7,093 bases of DNA, from contig CAUHML010000160.1 in NCBI GenBank assembly GCA_959606905.1, positions 1-7,093 on the forward strand. The letters are read 5' to 3'. How positions within the stretch are numbered: position 1 is the stretch's first letter; the number at the start of each line of letters is the position of its first letter. The position numbers were made by a program, and so were the translations under genes. The notes under the pieces were generated by a model that did not search any database, was not told where the DNA came from, and saw only the letters and a list, made by a program, of their open reading frames with translations. This DNA is from an uncultured Bacteroides sp. (GTDB lineage Bacteria; Bacteroidota; Bacteroidia; Bacteroidales; Bacteroidaceae). This document shows positions 5,538 through 7,093 of the stretch, one piece after another.

Positions 5538-5813
5538 CTATGCGGCAGTTCTGTTTCTCATCTTTTTTTTCTGATATTTATATAGATTGTGGCCTATCGC
5601 CACGAGTAAAACTTCCAGTTTGACTGAATGAATACCTCTTCGGACAATTCTCTTGTACCAACGGTCGTTTTTCATAATTCCGAAAGTGCCTTCTGCTTGT
5701 ATCGAACGGTTCATTCGTAATAGCGCACCGTGGATACTTTCTAGGTTTTTGATTACTTCCTGATGCATAGATGATAGGTTTTCTCTCTCATTGGCTATCC
5801 CTCCATCTTTCAA
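5538..5813 (-). pseudogene. C-terminal remnant of an IS1182-type transposase
   Basis: A 91-codon open frame. From about residue 9 it matches the extreme C-terminus of IS1182-family transposases: ALLRMNRSIQAEGTFGIMKN holds the family's QAEGxFGxxK motif with the last DDE glutamate, followed by RWYKRIVRRGIHSVKLEVLL and a basic tail. The DUF772 domain and the catalytic aspartates are missing, so this is the last part of a gene of roughly 400-550 codons. The first eight or nine residues (MKDGGIANE) are encoded by the tail of the zinc-ribbon gene in another frame and are not transposase sequence. The junction is therefore near 5788. A bulged CATAG/CTATG hairpin spans the stop codon (5517-5542). It is a different sequence from the transposase remnant at 1774-2481. 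Confidence 0.72.
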
Positions 5814-6969
5814 ATGTATTTTTGATTATCTCCACATCTTCCTCTGTATCAGAAGAAATAAATATATGTACGCTCTGAAAAGCTTTCTTTAAGCTATTGG
5901 CATAATCCAGTTCTGTGCCTTTCATCGGCAGCTTAATCAGCCTTATTCCTCTTTGCTTGCACATATATGCTTTCATTATTTCTATATTCTCATCGGCACT
6001 TCCTGACTCAATAGCCAACTTTTCTGAAGGTATGTATGTTTCAAGCGGAACTCCAAGCAATCGGTCAGAACCAAGTTCTGCTTTCAAGCCTTTCTTATTA
6101 GAATAATAGCTGACAGCCAAAGCAGGAAACAATGACAAATATTCTTGCTCACAAATTCGGCAGCCTTTATTCAATATCGTTCTTTCATTTATCTTCATAC
6201 TCCACGAATGACCGTGCCTGCATTTCCACCACGCTCTCTTTGCTGAAGTTCGTGATACTTCTGTCGGCTTCAATTTATTCTGTTCATAATCCCATTCACT
6301 GAGAAGCTGATTATCTGTCGTCGCCAAATCATTATATCCGGCAAGAACTTCTCTCTCCGCACAAACGGGGCATACCGTACCTTTCACACGAGCATTGATA
6401 ACTGATTTCCACTCGTTACCGCATTTACCGCATCTCCACCAGACATTTTTCCTCGACTTTGCATTTACCTCATCAGGTTTCAACGGCAAGTTCTTTTCTG
6501 ACCACTCCGAAGCAATTTCAGGGTGTGTTGTCTGCAAATCGTTAAATCCTTTCAGGAATATGTACCCACTGCAATACGGGCAACCAATTTTATTTATTGT
6601 CCTGCTCTTAACAGCAGCTTCCCACTCGTGTCCTTTCTCACATCTCCAAATCACTTTCTTATGAGAACCAATAGAAACCTCTGTCGGTTTTATCTTATTC
6701 TTTTTCGACCACTGCTTTACCAGTAATGGTTCTAATGTCGCCAAATCGTTAATACCTGCAATCACTCTCGCACCGGAACATATCGGGCATTTTTCTCCAT
6801 TAGAACGAGCCTTAACGCTTGTCTGCCATTCGTGACCGCAAGCACCTCTCCACCATACTTTTTTATTTGAACCGAAAGTAATGTCATCAGGTGTAAGCGG
6901 TAAGTTCTTCTCCGACCACTCCGAAACAAGCTCCGGGTGTACTTCTGCTAAACTGTTATTCATAGCCAA
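5788..6969 (-). CDS. Four-repeat zinc-ribbon (PF14311-like) protein with nuclease-like C-terminus
   Basis: A 393-residue protein. Four repeats of about 65-70 residues begin near residues 7, 74, 144 and 214. Each has a P(D/T)(D/E)V/I turn, a WWRC...GHEW core and a CPxC-type pair: Cys61/64, Cys130/133, Cys200/203 and Cys270/273. These are treble-clef/zinc-ribbon modules (DUF4379, PF14311) that probably bind zinc. Repeat 1 has Gly42 where the others have Cys. The C-terminal part (about 277-393) contains LLGVPLETYIPSEKLAIES, then CKQRGIRLIKLP. This resembles the Vsr/PD-(D/E)XK-like segment seen after such repeats (usual ELDIYIPxLKIAIEYDG), but Asp is replaced by Glu310 and the YDG by SGS, so catalysis is doubtful. 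The function is not established; DNA binding or nuclease activity is inference. The TTG start at 6969 lies 7 bases after AAGGAGG (6977-6983); the ATG at 6963 lies 13 bases after it. Confidence 0.75.
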   Translation of the reverse strand: MAMNNSLAEVHPELVSEWSEKNLPLTPDDITFGSNKKVWWRGACGHEWQTSVKARSNGEKCPICSGARVIAGINDLATLEPLLVKQWSKKNKIKPTEVSIGSHKKVIWRCEKGHEWEAAVKSRTINKIGCPYCSGYIFLKGFNDLQTTHPEIASEWSEKNLPLKPDEVNAKSRKNVWWRCGKCGNEWKSVINARVKGTVCPVCAEREVLAGYNDLATTDNQLLSEWDYEQNKLKPTEVSRTSAKRAWWKCRHGHSWSMKINERTILNKGCRICEQEYLSLFPALAVSYYSNKKGLKAELGSDRLLGVPLETYIPSEKLAIESGSADENIEIMKAYMCKQRGIRLIKLPMKGTELDYANSLKKAFQSVHIFISSDTEEDVEIIKNTFERWRDSQ

Positions 6970-6976
6970 ACCTCAA

Positions 6977-6997
6977 CCTCCTTGTGCTTAGAGTATA
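6977..6997 (-). promoter_or_regulatory. Ribosome binding site and possible -10 of the zinc-ribbon gene
   Basis: On the minus strand, TATACT (6997-6992) could be a -10 hexamer, and AAGGAGG (6983-6977) is a strong ribosome binding site. No good -35 is seen 16-18 bases upstream of TATACT. The spacing of 7 bases to TTG favours the TTG start over the internal ATG. Confidence 0.45.
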
Positions 6998-7043
6998 TGA
7001 AGTTTTGGCTTTATCTTGTAGTTTGCGAATATCCGTATAAATA

Positions 7044-7085
7044 GAAAAAGCCCTTTGAGAAAAGGATTTTTCCTCTCCCAAAGGG
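7044..7085 (-). terminator. Intrinsic terminator of a gene to the right of the window
   Basis: On the minus strand CCCTTTG pairs with CAAAGGG (outer arms at 7085-7079 and 7057-7051). An inner GAGAGG.../...TCTC continuation follows, and then CTTTTTC. This is a rho-independent terminator in the orientation of a minus-strand gene that would enter from beyond 7093. It separates that gene from the zinc-ribbon gene, whose promoter must lie in the 50-60 bases between. Confidence 0.65.
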
Positions 7086-7093
7086 TAGTTTAA

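Noticed and set aside
1..7093. CRISPR array, tRNA or rRNA genes
   Set aside because: No regularly spaced repeats beyond the two-copy TGTACAT unit, and no cloverleaf or rRNA-like stretch was seen on reading both strands.

Overview
The window looks like a low-GC Firmicute, most probably a gut Clostridium-cluster (Lachnospiraceae-type) genome. The evidence is the protein families present (a YoaP-type acetyltransferase, an HTH regulator with a desulfoferrodoxin-like tail, PF14311 zinc-ribbon repeats), strong AAGGAGG-type ribosome binding sites and T-rich intergenic DNA. It is an accessory stretch: apparently intact genes alternate with the remains of at least four different mobile elements. The genus cannot be fixed from the sequence alone.

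Layout. (1) 1-1640, minus strand: a GNAT/YoaP acetyltransferase (860-1615) reads towards an HTH regulator whose C-terminal part is a desulfoferrodoxin/superoxide-reductase-like domain (107-778). Beyond it, at the window edge, is a 15-codon ORF that resembles the start of a methyltransferase but stops early. (2) 1647-2630, plus strand: a decayed insertion sequence. Its extended -10 promoter, transposase N-terminus and transposase C-terminus survive, but the middle of the transposase is missing with the frame kept. (3) 2630-3490: AT-rich debris with tandem TGTACAT-containing repeats, the C-terminal tail of an IS3-type transposase (plus), and a frameshifted piece of a large serine recombinase (minus). 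(4) 3490-5241, plus strand: an lgt (prolipoprotein diacylglyceryl transferase) gene that has lost its 5' end and carries two compensating frameshifts. It is followed by an apparently intact pair of short chromate-transporter-family genes. All three are joined by ATGA stop/start overlaps, so this was one translationally coupled operon. (5) 5242-5815: no gene at first, then a near-perfect long hairpin and the C-terminal third of another IS1182-type transposase on the minus strand. (6) 5788-6967, minus strand: a protein with four tandem treble-clef/zinc-ribbon repeats and a C-terminal segment resembling the Vsr/PD-(D/E)XK-like nuclease tail of its family. A terminator for a gene lying to the right closes the window.

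How the parts relate. The lgt-chr block and the adjoining recombinase fragment look richer in G+C than their surroundings, which suggests they arrived together on an integrative element that was later broken up by insertion sequences. The two chr proteins probably form one two-subunit membrane transporter. The zinc-ribbon/nuclease-like protein sits beside a dead transposase, has its own promoter region and ribosome binding site, and is the best candidate for a poorly described function. The regulator with the SOR-like domain is the other gene worth attention, because it keeps most of the iron-site residues but has lost one histidine ligand.
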